64,000 bases of DNA, from NCBI RefSeq assembly GCF_028618595.1, contig NZ_JAQITE010000002.1:3560-67559 (forward strand), written 5' to 3'. Source of the DNA: Bartonella sp. AU18XJBT. Its GTDB lineage: Bacteria; Pseudomonadota; Alphaproteobacteria; Rhizobiales; Rhizobiaceae. The notes under the pieces were generated by a model. That model was not told the origin of the DNA. It worked only from the letters and a program-made list of their open reading frames with translations, and did no database searches. Position 1 is the stretch's first letter; each line of letters opens with the position of its first letter. Of the stretch, positions 40,821-53,373 are shown in pieces. A program made the translations under genes and the position numbers.

Positions 40821-41867
40821 ATGGCCATAATCCAGTTATCAAATATAAAAAAACGGTATGACAACGGCATTCTGGTCATTGATGATTTAAACTTAACTGT
40901 TGCTGATAAAGAACTTCTTGTTCTTGTCGGTCCTTCAGGATGCGGAAAATCAACCTTATTGCGTATTATAGCAGGACTTGAACAAGTTACCTCAGGTGAA
41001 TTATGTATTGATAACGAACGTATCAATGATCGTGAACCAGCTGATCGTGATATTGCAATGGTTTTTCAAAATTATGCTCTTTATCCCCATATGACAGTTC
41101 GTGGAAACTTAGAATATGGTCTTAAAAATCGTAAAACCCCTAAAGAAGAAATTAAAAAACGCATCGCACATGCTGCAAAACTTTTGGAGATAGAATCATT
41201 TCTGGATCGTAAACCACGACAATTATCAGGAGGACAACGTCAGCGTGTTGCAATGGGGCGTGTGATTGTACGTCAACCCCGTGTTTTTCTCTTTGATGAA
41301 CCACTTTCAAATCTTGATGCAAAATTACGGGCGCAAATGTGTATTGAAATAAAAACACTACAGCGTTCATTAGGAACAACGAGCCTCTATGTTACCCATG
41401 ATCAACTAGAAGCTATGACATTAGCTGATAGAATAGTCGTTTTGAATAAAGGAGCTATCGAGCAAATTGGAACACCAATGGAAATTTACGACACTCCAGC
41501 AACAACATTTGTTGCTGATTTTATTGGTTCTCCTCCTATGAATTTTCTTGATCGCCATGTCTTAGAACAACATTTAGGGCATTCATTTTCTTACGGCGAA
41601 GAAACTGATCTTTTAGCATTCAGACCTGAAATAATCTTATTGGGCGAACATCCAGATAAAGGACCTGTCTTTCACACAAAAATTGAGCTTATCAAGCCTA
41701 TTGGAACAGGTTGCCATGTTTTAACGCGTTGGAATAATATCATCTTTACGATTGAAATAAAAGAACGCTTGACACACGACTATGGGCAAAAACTAAGTTT
41801 CACTGTCGCTCATCAGAATTTTCATACTTTTAACAAAAACACTGGAAAGCGCACAAATAATAAGTAA
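40821..41867 (+). CDS. ugpC: Glycerol-3-phosphate ABC transporter, ATPase UgpC
   Basis: 348 residues. Walker [13 protein letters not shown] signature [13 protein letters not shown], Walker [14 protein letters not shown] and H-loop [15 protein letters not shown]-terminal TOBE/regulatory domain of the MalK type. Drives import. No clear terminator follows, and transcription would run into the decayed region downstream. Confidence 0.94.
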   Translation: MAIIQLSNIKKRYDNGILVIDDLNLTVADKELLVLVGPSGCGKSTLLRIIAGLEQVTSGELCIDNERINDREPADRDIAMVFQNYALYPHMTVRGNLEYGLKNRKTPKEEIKKRIAHAAKLLEIESFLDRKPRQLSGGQRQRVAMGRVIVRQPRVFLFDEPLSNLDAKLRAQMCIEIKTLQRSLGTTSLYVTHDQLEAMTLADRIVVLNKGAIEQIGTPMEIYDTPATTFVADFIGSPPMNFLDRHVLEQHLGHSFSYGEETDLLAFRPEIILLGEHPDKGPVFHTKIELIKPIGTGCHVLTRWNNIIFTIEIKERLTHDYGQKLSFTVAHQNFHTFNKNTGKRTNNK

Positions 41868-42320
41868 GCATTAATTGATGTGACACGACTTTCTTTTATG
41901 TTGCGTCATGATAATGTTGCGTTTCGATTTTCTCGATTACATTTACAAAATCAGATTGTAACCGATGGGATTAAAAATAAAATTTTAAAAGTTTTGGTAA
42001 TGATCCATTGTCCCATGGCGCTGAGAATGTCAAAACATTTATATGAACAAAATGTGTATTTTCACGGTCTGTGAGAAGAATATTATTTTCAAACCTCAAA
42101 CATAATAAAATCATTTTCATTATGAAAAAATATCAATATAAAATAACCATTTATTAACCATATTTTGCTCATTTATAATTTTTTTTCATAAAAAACAATA
42201 TATTATCATATGTTTCTTGATGTAATAATTTATGTAACTTATAAAAAGTAAATGAGAGAAATGAGGGAAACAATAATTCACAGTTGAGAGGAGATGTGCT
42301 CCATATCTTAGCTTTAATCC
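41868..42320. other. Spacer downstream of ugpC
   Basis: AT-rich; an open frame of 64 codons from 41880 starts with GTG but lacks a ribosome site and any family sign. No clear hairpin. Leads into the integrase pseudogene. Confidence 0.5.
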
Positions 42321-43477
42321 CTAACATAAGAAGTCTATTTGATTCCCCAAAATACGACGCTGTTCTAAATATCCTTTACGAGAATAGGCACATTCTATTT
42401 TACCACTGACTATGTGATATAAAATGGTTTCAGAGCTCCTATAAGAAGCATTTGTTTTTTCTAGCAATCACATAGATTAGAGAGAAACCTATGTGCGCAT
42501 GCTGCAAGTTTATTTTTTCTCATGTAAATCACTATGCAATTCTCCGCGAGGATATCCGATCAGTTGCAAAAGAAATCACTGAGAGATAGAAGACGCGCTT
42601 GTTTTAGAATTTTCATTACTTTTAATGATAAAAGCAGATGAAACACATCTGTAACATCCCATCGATTTTTCTATATTCTTGAGTTTAAAATTGCCTATAG
42701 ATCATCTTCAAACAGATCTTTATGAATATGACATAAGGGATTGGTGCGAACACCTATAAGAATCAGCAGGGACAAAGACAGTTATATTGTTGTTTTGCAA
42801 AGCATTTTATAAAAGCTGGTATATTTTTTAAATATATTGCCAGTCTATTAATGGTTTTATGATATTGCTTTCTTATAAAGCACGGGCTTTTTTATTGCTT
42901 ATAAATCAACCTAAACTTTATATAGCAGTATGTTTGAGACAAATATGAAGACGGTTCAGTGCTATATTCAGTTTTTATATATCAGAGTGGAATAAACTTA
43001 TCTGCTTGTGTAATTTCTACAATGAGGGGACTGCTTAATTTAGGGGAATATGGAAGCATAAAGATAAAAAATAGTTCCTATCTTTAGCATCATCTTTTAA
43101 TTTAGTATTGCAATTCTCAAAAACATCTGAGCTAATGTCTCTTACATAATGGAGATTACGCATTGCCGAACACATTTTTTATTACGTTCTTTGAATAGAG
43201 TTGCATCTCTCATACAAAACAGAACACCTAAACAGAAGGCTATTAGGTTGCCAATTCACGCACTTGTTTAAAAATATCTTGTAAGGTTGTTCCAACTATT
43301 TTCTCACGCAGTCGTTTATGAGTAGTATAATATAAAATCCATAGTGTATCTCCATCTTTATGCTTATAAAATGCAAGCTTGGGTCATCATCGTACTCTCT
43401 GCCAGTTTCCAACATTGCAACAATTATTGTGTTGGACTCGTCATAAGAGGTATTTCTTTCAAGTTTTTTTTATTCAT
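42321..43477 (-). pseudogene. Tyrosine recombinase (P4/phage-type integrase), broken; copy B
   Basis: Reads right to left. Frame pieces: start ATG 43477 with an A8 run where one base is lost; ETGREYDDDPK (second single-base loss just after); then the arm-type DNA-binding part DGDTLWILYYTTHKRLREK, IVGTTLQ, QVRELA to a stop at 43243; the core-binding part NLHYVRDISSDVFENC near 43150; and the C-terminus SGKIECAYSRKGYLEQRRIL to a TAG at 42321. The C-terminal piece has the integrase pattern GKVERAYRRTDFLEQRR. The 1157-base span equals about 385 codons, the usual integrase size. The catalytic middle is too decayed to read. No attachment site was found. Confidence 0.72.
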
Positions 43478-43810
43478 ACATTAATTTTACTTGCATGTTA
43501 TAAATGGAGTTGGGTAGATAAAAATACTTTAAGAAAGAGACCCCAAATGCTTCTTATGAATCGTTTCAAGTGTTGAGAGTTATTGTAAAAGAAGCGTTGG
43601 AAATAGAATGATGCCGCTGACGATCTGGGCACCATGAGGCAATAAATTCACTTACTTTATCTATCTTAGCATTTATTGAGTATAAATTTCTCTTTAAAAG
43701 TAACTTTATTTCATATCAATGTTATCAATTATAGATATTGGGTATCATTAGTAACATAATCATAGACTTAGGATTTTATGAACTCTTTTTTATCTCTTTT
43801 GTAGAAGATC
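43478..43810. other. Spacer upstream of the integrase remnant
   Basis: AT-rich and without gene. It should contain the promoter side of the old integrase and the 3' end of the zinc importer transcript; no T-run hairpin was recognised. Confidence 0.45.
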
Positions 43811-44728
43811 TTAATGTTTTGTGATGGCATCAATGATGGTATTCACATTATGTTCCATCATATCGAGATAAGTTGCTGCAGGGCCATTTTTGTTTGACAA
43901 TGCATCAGAATAAAGTGTCCCACCAATTTTTAAACCTGTTTCTTTTGCAATCTGTTTTATGAGACGGGGATTAGAGATATTTTCAACGAATAGTGCAGCT
44001 GCTTTATTCGCTTTAATTTGTTTGATAAGTTTAGCAACATCGGCTGCGGTTGCTTCAGCTTCTGTTGAAGCACTTTGAGGGGCAAGGATAGTAAAACCAT
44101 ATTCCTCGGCAAAATAGCCAAAGGCATCATGAGATGTGATAATGATACGTTTATCTTTAGGAATAGTAGCAATTTTTGTTTTCAGGGTATCTTGTGCTAT
44201 TTCAAGTTTTTTGATGTAGGTTTCGGCATTTTTTTTGTAGTTGGGGCAGGATTGTGGATCGATTTTACAGAAAGCAGCAGCGATATTCTTTACATAGATT
44301 TTGACATTGGGAATTGTTTGCCAAGCGTGTGGATCAATAACGCTGTGGTGGTGAGAGGCATTATGTTCTTGATTTTTCATTTTAAGGGAGGGAATGTTAG
44401 CGCTAACTTCGACAAGAAGTGCTTTTGTACCGCTTGCTGTAATGAGGCGATCAATGAATCCTTCTAAATGAAGTCCGTTGATGAAAATAATTTGAGCATT
44501 TCTAAGAGCTTGAGCATCATGGGGGGTAGGTTCATAAGTGTGGGTATTCGCATTGGGACCGACAAAAGTGGTCATAGAGATATGGTTATCTCCTACATTT
44601 TTTACGAGATCTGCAAGAATAGAAAAGCTCGCAACAACTTTGATTTTATTGTGTGCAGAAGCAGAAAATGGAGAAAGGGCAAGCAATAAAGCTCCAAGAA
44701 AAACAATTGTTTGAGCAAACTTAGGCAC
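43811..44728 (-). CDS. znuA: Metal ABC transporter, binding protein (zinc type)
   Basis: 305 residues, cluster A-I binding protein with signal peptide (1-25, ASA). Metal ligands are expected in NTHTYEPTPHD, DPHAWQ and SHDAFGYFA, with an acidic ligand in GGTLYSDALS. A short histidine-rich loop (HNASHHH) before DPHAW is typical of zinc rather than manganese binders. Last gene of a three-gene minus-strand operon. Manganese use cannot be excluded. Confidence 0.88.
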   Translation of the reverse strand: MPKFAQTIVFLGALLLALSPFSASAHNKIKVVASFSILADLVKNVGDNHISMTTFVGPNANTHTYEPTPHDAQALRNAQIIFINGLHLEGFIDRLITASGTKALLVEVSANIPSLKMKNQEHNASHHHSVIDPHAWQTIPNVKIYVKNIAAAFCKIDPQSCPNYKKNAETYIKKLEIAQDTLKTKIATIPKDKRIIITSHDAFGYFAEEYGFTILAPQSASTEAEATAADVAKLIKQIKANKAAALFVENISNPRLIKQIAKETGLKIGGTLYSDALSNKNGPAATYLDMMEHNVNTIIDAITKH

Positions 44729-44738
44729 ATTTTTTTCC

Positions 44739-45608
44739 TTAAAGTGAGGAGGTATAAAAGAGGTGGGGAAACCATGTTACAATAAAGCTACGTGGACTTA
44801 TTAAGCAGGAAACAAGATAAATAAATCCTGCGGCAATGATGATAGCAGGGCCGGAGGGAAGTGAAAGATGAAAAGAAAGCAGGAGACCACATACGCTAGA
44901 AATGATTCCAAAAAGAGTGGAAAGCGCGCAAATAGGGCCTAGCCGTGAAAACCAAAAACGGGCTGTAATAGCTGGAATCATCATAATGCCAACGGAAAGT
45001 AATGTTCCTAGTGACTGAAAGCCTCCAACCAGATTCAACACCACAAGTCCAAGCAATGAAATATGAATATATTTACTCAATGGAGAGAGTGATTTAAAAA
45101 AGAGGGGGTCAAAGCTTTCTAAAACGAGTGCACGCCAAAAAATATAAAGACTGCATAGTGTAATCAGCATTATAGTAGTAATTAACCAGAGGGCTTGTGC
45201 ATCAAGTGCAAGAACCGATCCGAATAAGAGATGAAGCAGCTCAATTGTTGAATCTTTTAGTGAGATAATAATGACACCTGCCGCGAGTGCAATAAGATAA
45301 AAAACAGTCATGGATGCATCTTCTTTCTGAAAGCTATTTCGTGAAATCAAAATGGTTGCTAAAGCCACGATAATACCAGCGAAGATGCCACCAAGTGTCA
45401 TAGATATGAGGGAAAAGCCACAAATCAGAAAAGCAGTTGCAACACCAGGAAGAATGGCATGAGAGATAGCATCTCCTGTCAAGCTCATTCCACGGAGCAT
45501 CAAAAATACACCAACAGGACAAGCGCTAATAGACAGAAAAATAGAACCGATAAGGGCGTTTTGCATAAATTGGAAATCAACAAAGGGGGCAAGAAAAAAT
45601 GCATACAC
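44739..45608 (-). CDS. znuB: Metal ABC transporter, permease
   Basis: 289 residues, ABC-3 family with about eight membrane helices. GMSLTGDAISHAILPGVA (about residue 40) and SVGIMMIPAITARFW are the family marks. It forms the channel for the binding protein encoded 10 bases downstream and pairs with the ATPase encoded 3 bases upstream. Confidence 0.9.
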   Translation of the reverse strand: MYAFFLAPFVDFQFMQNALIGSIFLSISACPVGVFLMLRGMSLTGDAISHAILPGVATAFLICGFSLISMTLGGIFAGIIVALATILISRNSFQKEDASMTVFYLIALAAGVIIISLKDSTIELLHLLFGSVLALDAQALWLITTIMLITLCSLYIFWRALVLESFDPLFFKSLSPLSKYIHISLLGLVVLNLVGGFQSLGTLLSVGIMMIPAITARFWFSRLGPICALSTLFGIISSVCGLLLSFHLSLPSGPAIIIAAGFIYLVSCLISPRSFIVTWFPHLFYTSSL

Positions 45609-45611
45609 GTC

Positions 45612-46376
45612 TTATAACCTAAGAAAGAGAGGATCATTGATGGGAAGATTTTGTTTTTGTGCGCTAATAGGGAAAGAATTGGATGTGAGAAGTGGCATAA
45701 CGTGATGAATGGTGTTGTTTAAAAACTGTGTTGTTTCTCCATAAAAGGCGTTTTGTTGATCAATTTGAATCATTTGGGGGAAAAATTCTTGCACGATGAG
45801 AGGGTTATGGAGTGCGGTGAGAACTGTGCGTCCTTGCTGTTGCCAGTATGTGATCAGTGCAAGAAGGTCTTTTTGGGTATTATTATCTACACCATTGAAA
45901 GGTTCATCAAGTAAAATAATATTGGCATCTTGCACAATAACACGTGCAAAAAGAGCACGTTGTAATTGCCCACCTGATAATGTTTCAAGCGAACGGGGTG
46001 CGAGTTCTGTAAGTCCAACCATTTCAAGCGCATTTTGAACTTTAGAATCATAAGGGCGCTGGTTTTTCCATAATCCACAAAAAGACCACAGTCCTGTTTT
46101 TACAAGCGTTTTTACATCAATTGGAAATGTTTTATCTATATCACATTGCTGAGCAAGATAAGCAATGCGGCTTTTTTTTGGTTTTGTAATTTTTCCCTTA
46201 AGAGGCTTAAGCAATCCGGCGATGGCTTTTAGCAATGTTGATTTTCCTGCGCCATTATCACCTGTTATTGCGACCAATGAACCAGCTTTTAACTTTGCTG
46301 AAAAGTTCTTTATTGCTACCCTATTCCCATAGCCTAATGTTGTCTTATTGAAGTGCAGATCCATATTCTTTACCAT
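45612..46376 (-). CDS. znuC: Metal ABC transporter, ATPase
   Basis: 254 residues. Walker A GDNGAGKST, signature LSGGQLQRALFAR, Walker B IILLDEPFNGVD and H-loop ALHNPLI. First gene of the importer operon; the regulatory inverted repeat lies 19 bases upstream of its ATG. A second ATG four codons in (46364) is also possible. Divergent from nrdHIEF. Confidence 0.9.
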   Translation of the reverse strand: MVKNMDLHFNKTTLGYGNRVAIKNFSAKLKAGSLVAITGDNGAGKSTLLKAIAGLLKPLKGKITKPKKSRIAYLAQQCDIDKTFPIDVKTLVKTGLWSFCGLWKNQRPYDSKVQNALEMVGLTELAPRSLETLSGGQLQRALFARVIVQDANIILLDEPFNGVDNNTQKDLLALITYWQQQGRTVLTALHNPLIVQEFFPQMIQIDQQNAFYGETTQFLNNTIHHVMPLLTSNSFPISAQKQNLPINDPLFLRL

Positions 46377-46394
46377 CGTTGCTTATTAGTTTGG

Positions 46395-46449
46395 AAACTA
46401 TGTAATAATATAACGTTTGTCAATAAAATGTTATATTATTACATAGTTT
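46395..46449 (-). promoter_or_regulatory. Zur-like operator: perfect 20-bp inverted repeat over promoter
   Basis: Arms 46395-46414 and 46430-46449 are perfect reverse complements, with a 15-base spacer. Each arm contains ATGTTATATTATTACAT or its complement (first bases of one arm vary at the edge), which differs in one base from the known Zur consensus ATGTTATAWTATAACAT. On the minus strand a TTGACA (46418-46423) lies between the arms. So the site is placed to repress the zinc importer when zinc is ample. Confidence 0.68.
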
Positions 46450-46531
46450 TGAGGACTGAAAATTTTAGTGGGAAGATCGTGGAAAATTAAAAATAATAAT
46501 TGAATTCACCTTGACGAAAGAGAGAGAGTAT

Positions 46532-46547
46532 ATACTATATATAGTAT
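46532..46547. promoter_or_regulatory. 16-bp palindrome, possible operator
   Basis: ATACTATATATAGTAT reads the same on both strands. It lies 15 bases after a TTGACG and 85 bases from the Zur-like site, within the nrd/znu divergent region. Role unknown. Confidence 0.35.
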
Positions 46548-46875
46548 CAAAATGATTGGTGATTCTAAATAAGCACAAGAGAGGGTGTTAGTGTGTTTCG
46601 TTTGGTATCTAAGTTATTTCCATTATTGTAAAGAGTTTATTGACCAAGGGCATAGCAGTATTTTTACTGAAGGATCTCTTTTGGAAGGATTTCCTTTCGT
46701 TTTTGTAATCGATTCTTGCCGTAAAAGAGCAAATAGAGCTCTTGAAAAACGGTAGTTTAGAACGTAAGTTTTTTAGACAGCAGGAGGGAATTGTTTGCCA
46801 AGCAAAAGATTGTTTTATAACTAGGGGGCGGTGCCATTTAAGTTGTAGAATAATCGCTTATTCTCATCATAGTCT

Positions 46876-46905
46876 TTGACGTTATTTGATGAGGAATTTT
46901 GTTAT
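46876..46905 (+). promoter_or_regulatory. Possible nrdH promoter
   Basis: TTGACG and TGTTAT with an 18-base spacer, about 140 bases before the nrdH ATG. Inference from consensus only. Confidence 0.3.
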
Positions 46906-47043
46906 GTTCGGGAAGTTGCGTACTATTGAAAATAACCACATGTTTTGCGTACAATTTCTGTTTTTTGTTATTCTTGAGTACCTATAAAATTATTAGATTA
47001 ACCTTGTAGGGTTGATTGTTTGGAATTGTGAAAGTTGAAGAAA

Positions 47044-47268
47044 ATGTCGATCACTATTTATAGTAAACCATCTTGTGTCCAATGTGATGCTACACGCCGC
47101 GCTTTTGATGCAAAAGGCATTCATTATCGTGTTGTTGATATTTCTTGTGATGAACAAGCATACAGTTTTGTTCAATCACTGGGGTATCGTCAGGTTCCTG
47201 TCGTTGTTTGTGGTGAAAATCATTGGTCTGGTTTTAGACCAGATATGATTAGTGGTCTTTGTGCTTAA
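47044..47268 (+). CDS. nrdH: Glutaredoxin-like NrdH
   Basis: 74 residues. Redox site CVQC near residue 11 and the family end SGFRPDMI. It passes electrons from thioredoxin reductase to the class Ib ribonucleotide reductase. A TTG three codons upstream is in frame; the ATG at 47044 gives the normal start. Its stop TAA shares its last base with the nrdI ATG. Confidence 0.94.
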   Translation: MSITIYSKPSCVQCDATRRAFDAKGIHYRVVDISCDEQAYSFVQSLGYRQVPVVVCGENHWSGFRPDMISGLCA

Positions 47269-47647
47269 TGGGGCTTATTGTTTATTATTCGAGTGCAACG
47301 GGTAATACAGAACATTTTGTCTCGCAGCTTGGTCAACAACTCTTCAAAATTGATAAAAGAAAGCCTTCTGCATTGGTTGGTAAACCTTATGTGCTGGTCG
47401 TTCCTACATATGCAGATGGTGAAGGAAGAGGGGCAGTGCCGAAAGCCGTTATCCATTTTCTTAATGAAGTTGAGAACCGAAAATTAATTCGTGGTGTCAT
47501 TGGCGGTGGGAATCGTAATTTTGGTTGCTATTATAATTTAGCAAGTAAAATCATTGCTGAAAAATGTTGTGTACCTTGCCTTTATCGTTTTGAGCTGCGT
47601 GGAACTGATGAAGACGTTATTTATGTAAAAAAGGGATTGGAAAGATT

Positions 47648-47666
<19 letters not shown>
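47268..47666 (+). CDS. nrdI: Flavodoxin-like NrdI
   Basis: 132 residues. FMN-binding loops [12 protein letters not shown] (residue 6) and [10 protein letters not shown], then GGGNRNFG, are the NrdI marks. NrdI supplies oxidant to build the Mn(III)2-tyrosyl radical in NrdF. It overlaps nrdH by one base and nrdE by 19. Confidence 0.94.
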
Positions 47667-51643
<3,977 letters not shown>

Positions 51644-51647
<4 letters not shown>

Positions 51648-52720
51648 TTATTATCTATTTCCATCAGCTGTGTTGTTTGATAATCTGAGATGAGTGCATG
51701 AAGAAGCTCATCAAGATCTCCCTCTAGAATGCGATCAAGCTTATACAAGGTTAGATTAATACGGTGATCCGTGACGCGTCCTTGTGGAAAATTATAGGTA
51801 CGAATACGTTCTGAACGATCGCCAGAACCAACTTGGCTTTTACGAGAAGCTGAACGTTCACTTTCCGCTTTTTGTCGTTCGATATCGAATAAGCGTGCCC
51901 GTAAAATTTGAAGGGCTCGCGCTCGGTTTTGATGTTGTGATTTTTCTGCTTGTACGACCATAATTCCTGTTGGAATATGCGTGATACGAACAGCTGAATC
52001 TGTTGTATTAACATGCTGTCCTCCTGCTCCAGATGCACGCATTGTGTCAATACGAATATCCTCAGGACGAATATTAATATCGATTTCTTCAGCCTCTGGA
52101 AGCACAGCAACGGTAGCAGCAGATGTATGGATACGTCCACCTGTCTCTGTTTCAGGGATGCGTTGCACACGATGAACCCCTGATTCATATTTCAATTTAG
52201 AAAAGACACCTTTTCCTGAGATGGTAGCAATAATCTCTTTATATCCGCCAACTTCCCCCTCACTGAGTGAAATAACTTCTACTTTCCAATGGTGAGCATG
52301 GGCATAACGTTCATACATGCGGAAAAGATCTCCGGAAAAAAGGGCTGCTTCTGATCCACCCGTTCCTGCTCGAATTTCAACAATAGCGTTTTTTTCATCA
52401 GCAACATCTTTAGGCAAAAGCAAAATCTGGAGTTCTTTTTCAAATTGCTCTACTTTTTTATATAACGATGGTAGCTCTTCTTGGGCAAGATTACGCATCT
52501 CTATATCTGTTTGTTTATCGTTGATAATCGTTTCTAATTCTGTAATCTCTCTGTAAAGAGCATTTAATGCGCGTATAGAGGCAATAACAGGTTGTAGTTC
52601 TGCATATTCAGAAGCTAATTTGACATATGTTTCAGCATTTGGATTAGTCGTCATTTGGCTTTCAATTATTTCAAAGCGCTTTTCAAGCTGTTTTATGCGA
52701 TCTTGTGGCAAAGAAACCAT
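51644..52720 (-). CDS. prfA: Peptide chain release factor 1
   Basis: 358 residues. Decodes UAA and UAG. Codon-reading tripeptide P-E-T in [15 protein letters not shown] and the peptidyl-transfer motif GAGGQHVN are intact. ATG preceded by a weak site. Operon with prmC. Confidence 0.96.
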
Positions 52721-52943
52721 GATAATATTAGCCTAATTTTTCATAATACAATTTTTATAATATTTTATTGCAATGTTTTTTTGTTACAACACTGGCAATG
52801 AATTACCGTACAGCATCATACAAAAAGGGGTAATAAAGCAGAAAAGCTTTTTTGCCAATGAAAACTATTCTATTTTCAAGGTAAATTTTTATAAAATTCG
52901 ACTTGTCTGAGATATCTTCATCTCATGGTATATAACCATCTCT

Positions 52944-53363
52944 TTAAGAGTTTTTTTTCCCGTAAAGTTCAAGACGATGATGAATAATATCGTAGCCAAG
53001 GGATTTTGCAATTTCCTCTTGCAATTTTTCAATAACATCCGAATGAAACTCGATAACTTGTCCTGTTTCTATATCAATGAGATGATCATGATGTTGCCCA
53101 TTTGCTTGCTCAAAACGAGATGGACCACCGCTAAAGCTATGGCGATGAATTGTTCCATTTCCTTCTAATATTTTCATGGTTCGATAAACAGTTGAGAGTG
53201 AAATATTCGAATCTATTTTGTTTGCACGCTGAAAAATTTCAAATGCATTGGGATGATCATTTGTATCAGTCAAAATATCAAGAATAACTCGTCGTTGACG
53301 TGTTACTCTTAAACCAGCTGTGCGCAATTCTTGCTCATAATTTCGCTTTTTATTCATTTTCAT
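52944..53363 (-). CDS. fur: Fur-family regulator (Fur/Mur type)
   Basis: 139 residues. Winged helix with [14 protein letters not shown] and [13 protein letters not shown], then metal ligands in [19 protein letters not shown] and a late HHRLELYG. The C-terminal CxxC zinc pairs of gammaproteobacterial Fur are absent, as in Rhizobiales, where this protein senses manganese (Mur) or iron. The frame is open upstream into secA; of the ATGs the one at 53363 is favoured, 10 bases after the secA stop. Confidence 0.88.
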   Translation of the reverse strand: MKMNKKRNYEQELRTAGLRVTRQRRVILDILTDTNDHPNAFEIFQRANKIDSNISLSTVYRTMKILEGNGTIHRHSFSGGPSRFEQANGQHHDHLIDIETGQVIEFHSDVIEKLQEEIAKSLGYDIIHHRLELYGKKNS

Positions 53364-53373
53364 AGTTTGCTTT

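Larger units (their letters stand above)
46450..47043. other. Leader region of nrdHIEF
   Basis: Nearly 600 bases without a supported gene. Holds a 16-bp perfect AT palindrome (46532-46547), a TTGACG 15 bases before it, and a second possible promoter at 46876-46905. A 26-codon frame from 46904 was not accepted as a gene. No riboswitch was recognised. Confidence 0.5.

Noticed and set aside
41880-42074. 64-codon frame after ugpC
   Set aside because: GTG start without ribosome site, odd composition, next to decaying DNA.
43379-43576. 65-codon plus-strand frame
   Set aside because: Lies opposite the integrase remnant whose minus-strand pieces explain the open frame better.
46904-46984. 26-codon frame with GAGGAAT before an ATG in the nrd leader
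   Set aside because: Too short, hydrophobic and without a family; could be a leader peptide but nothing supports it.
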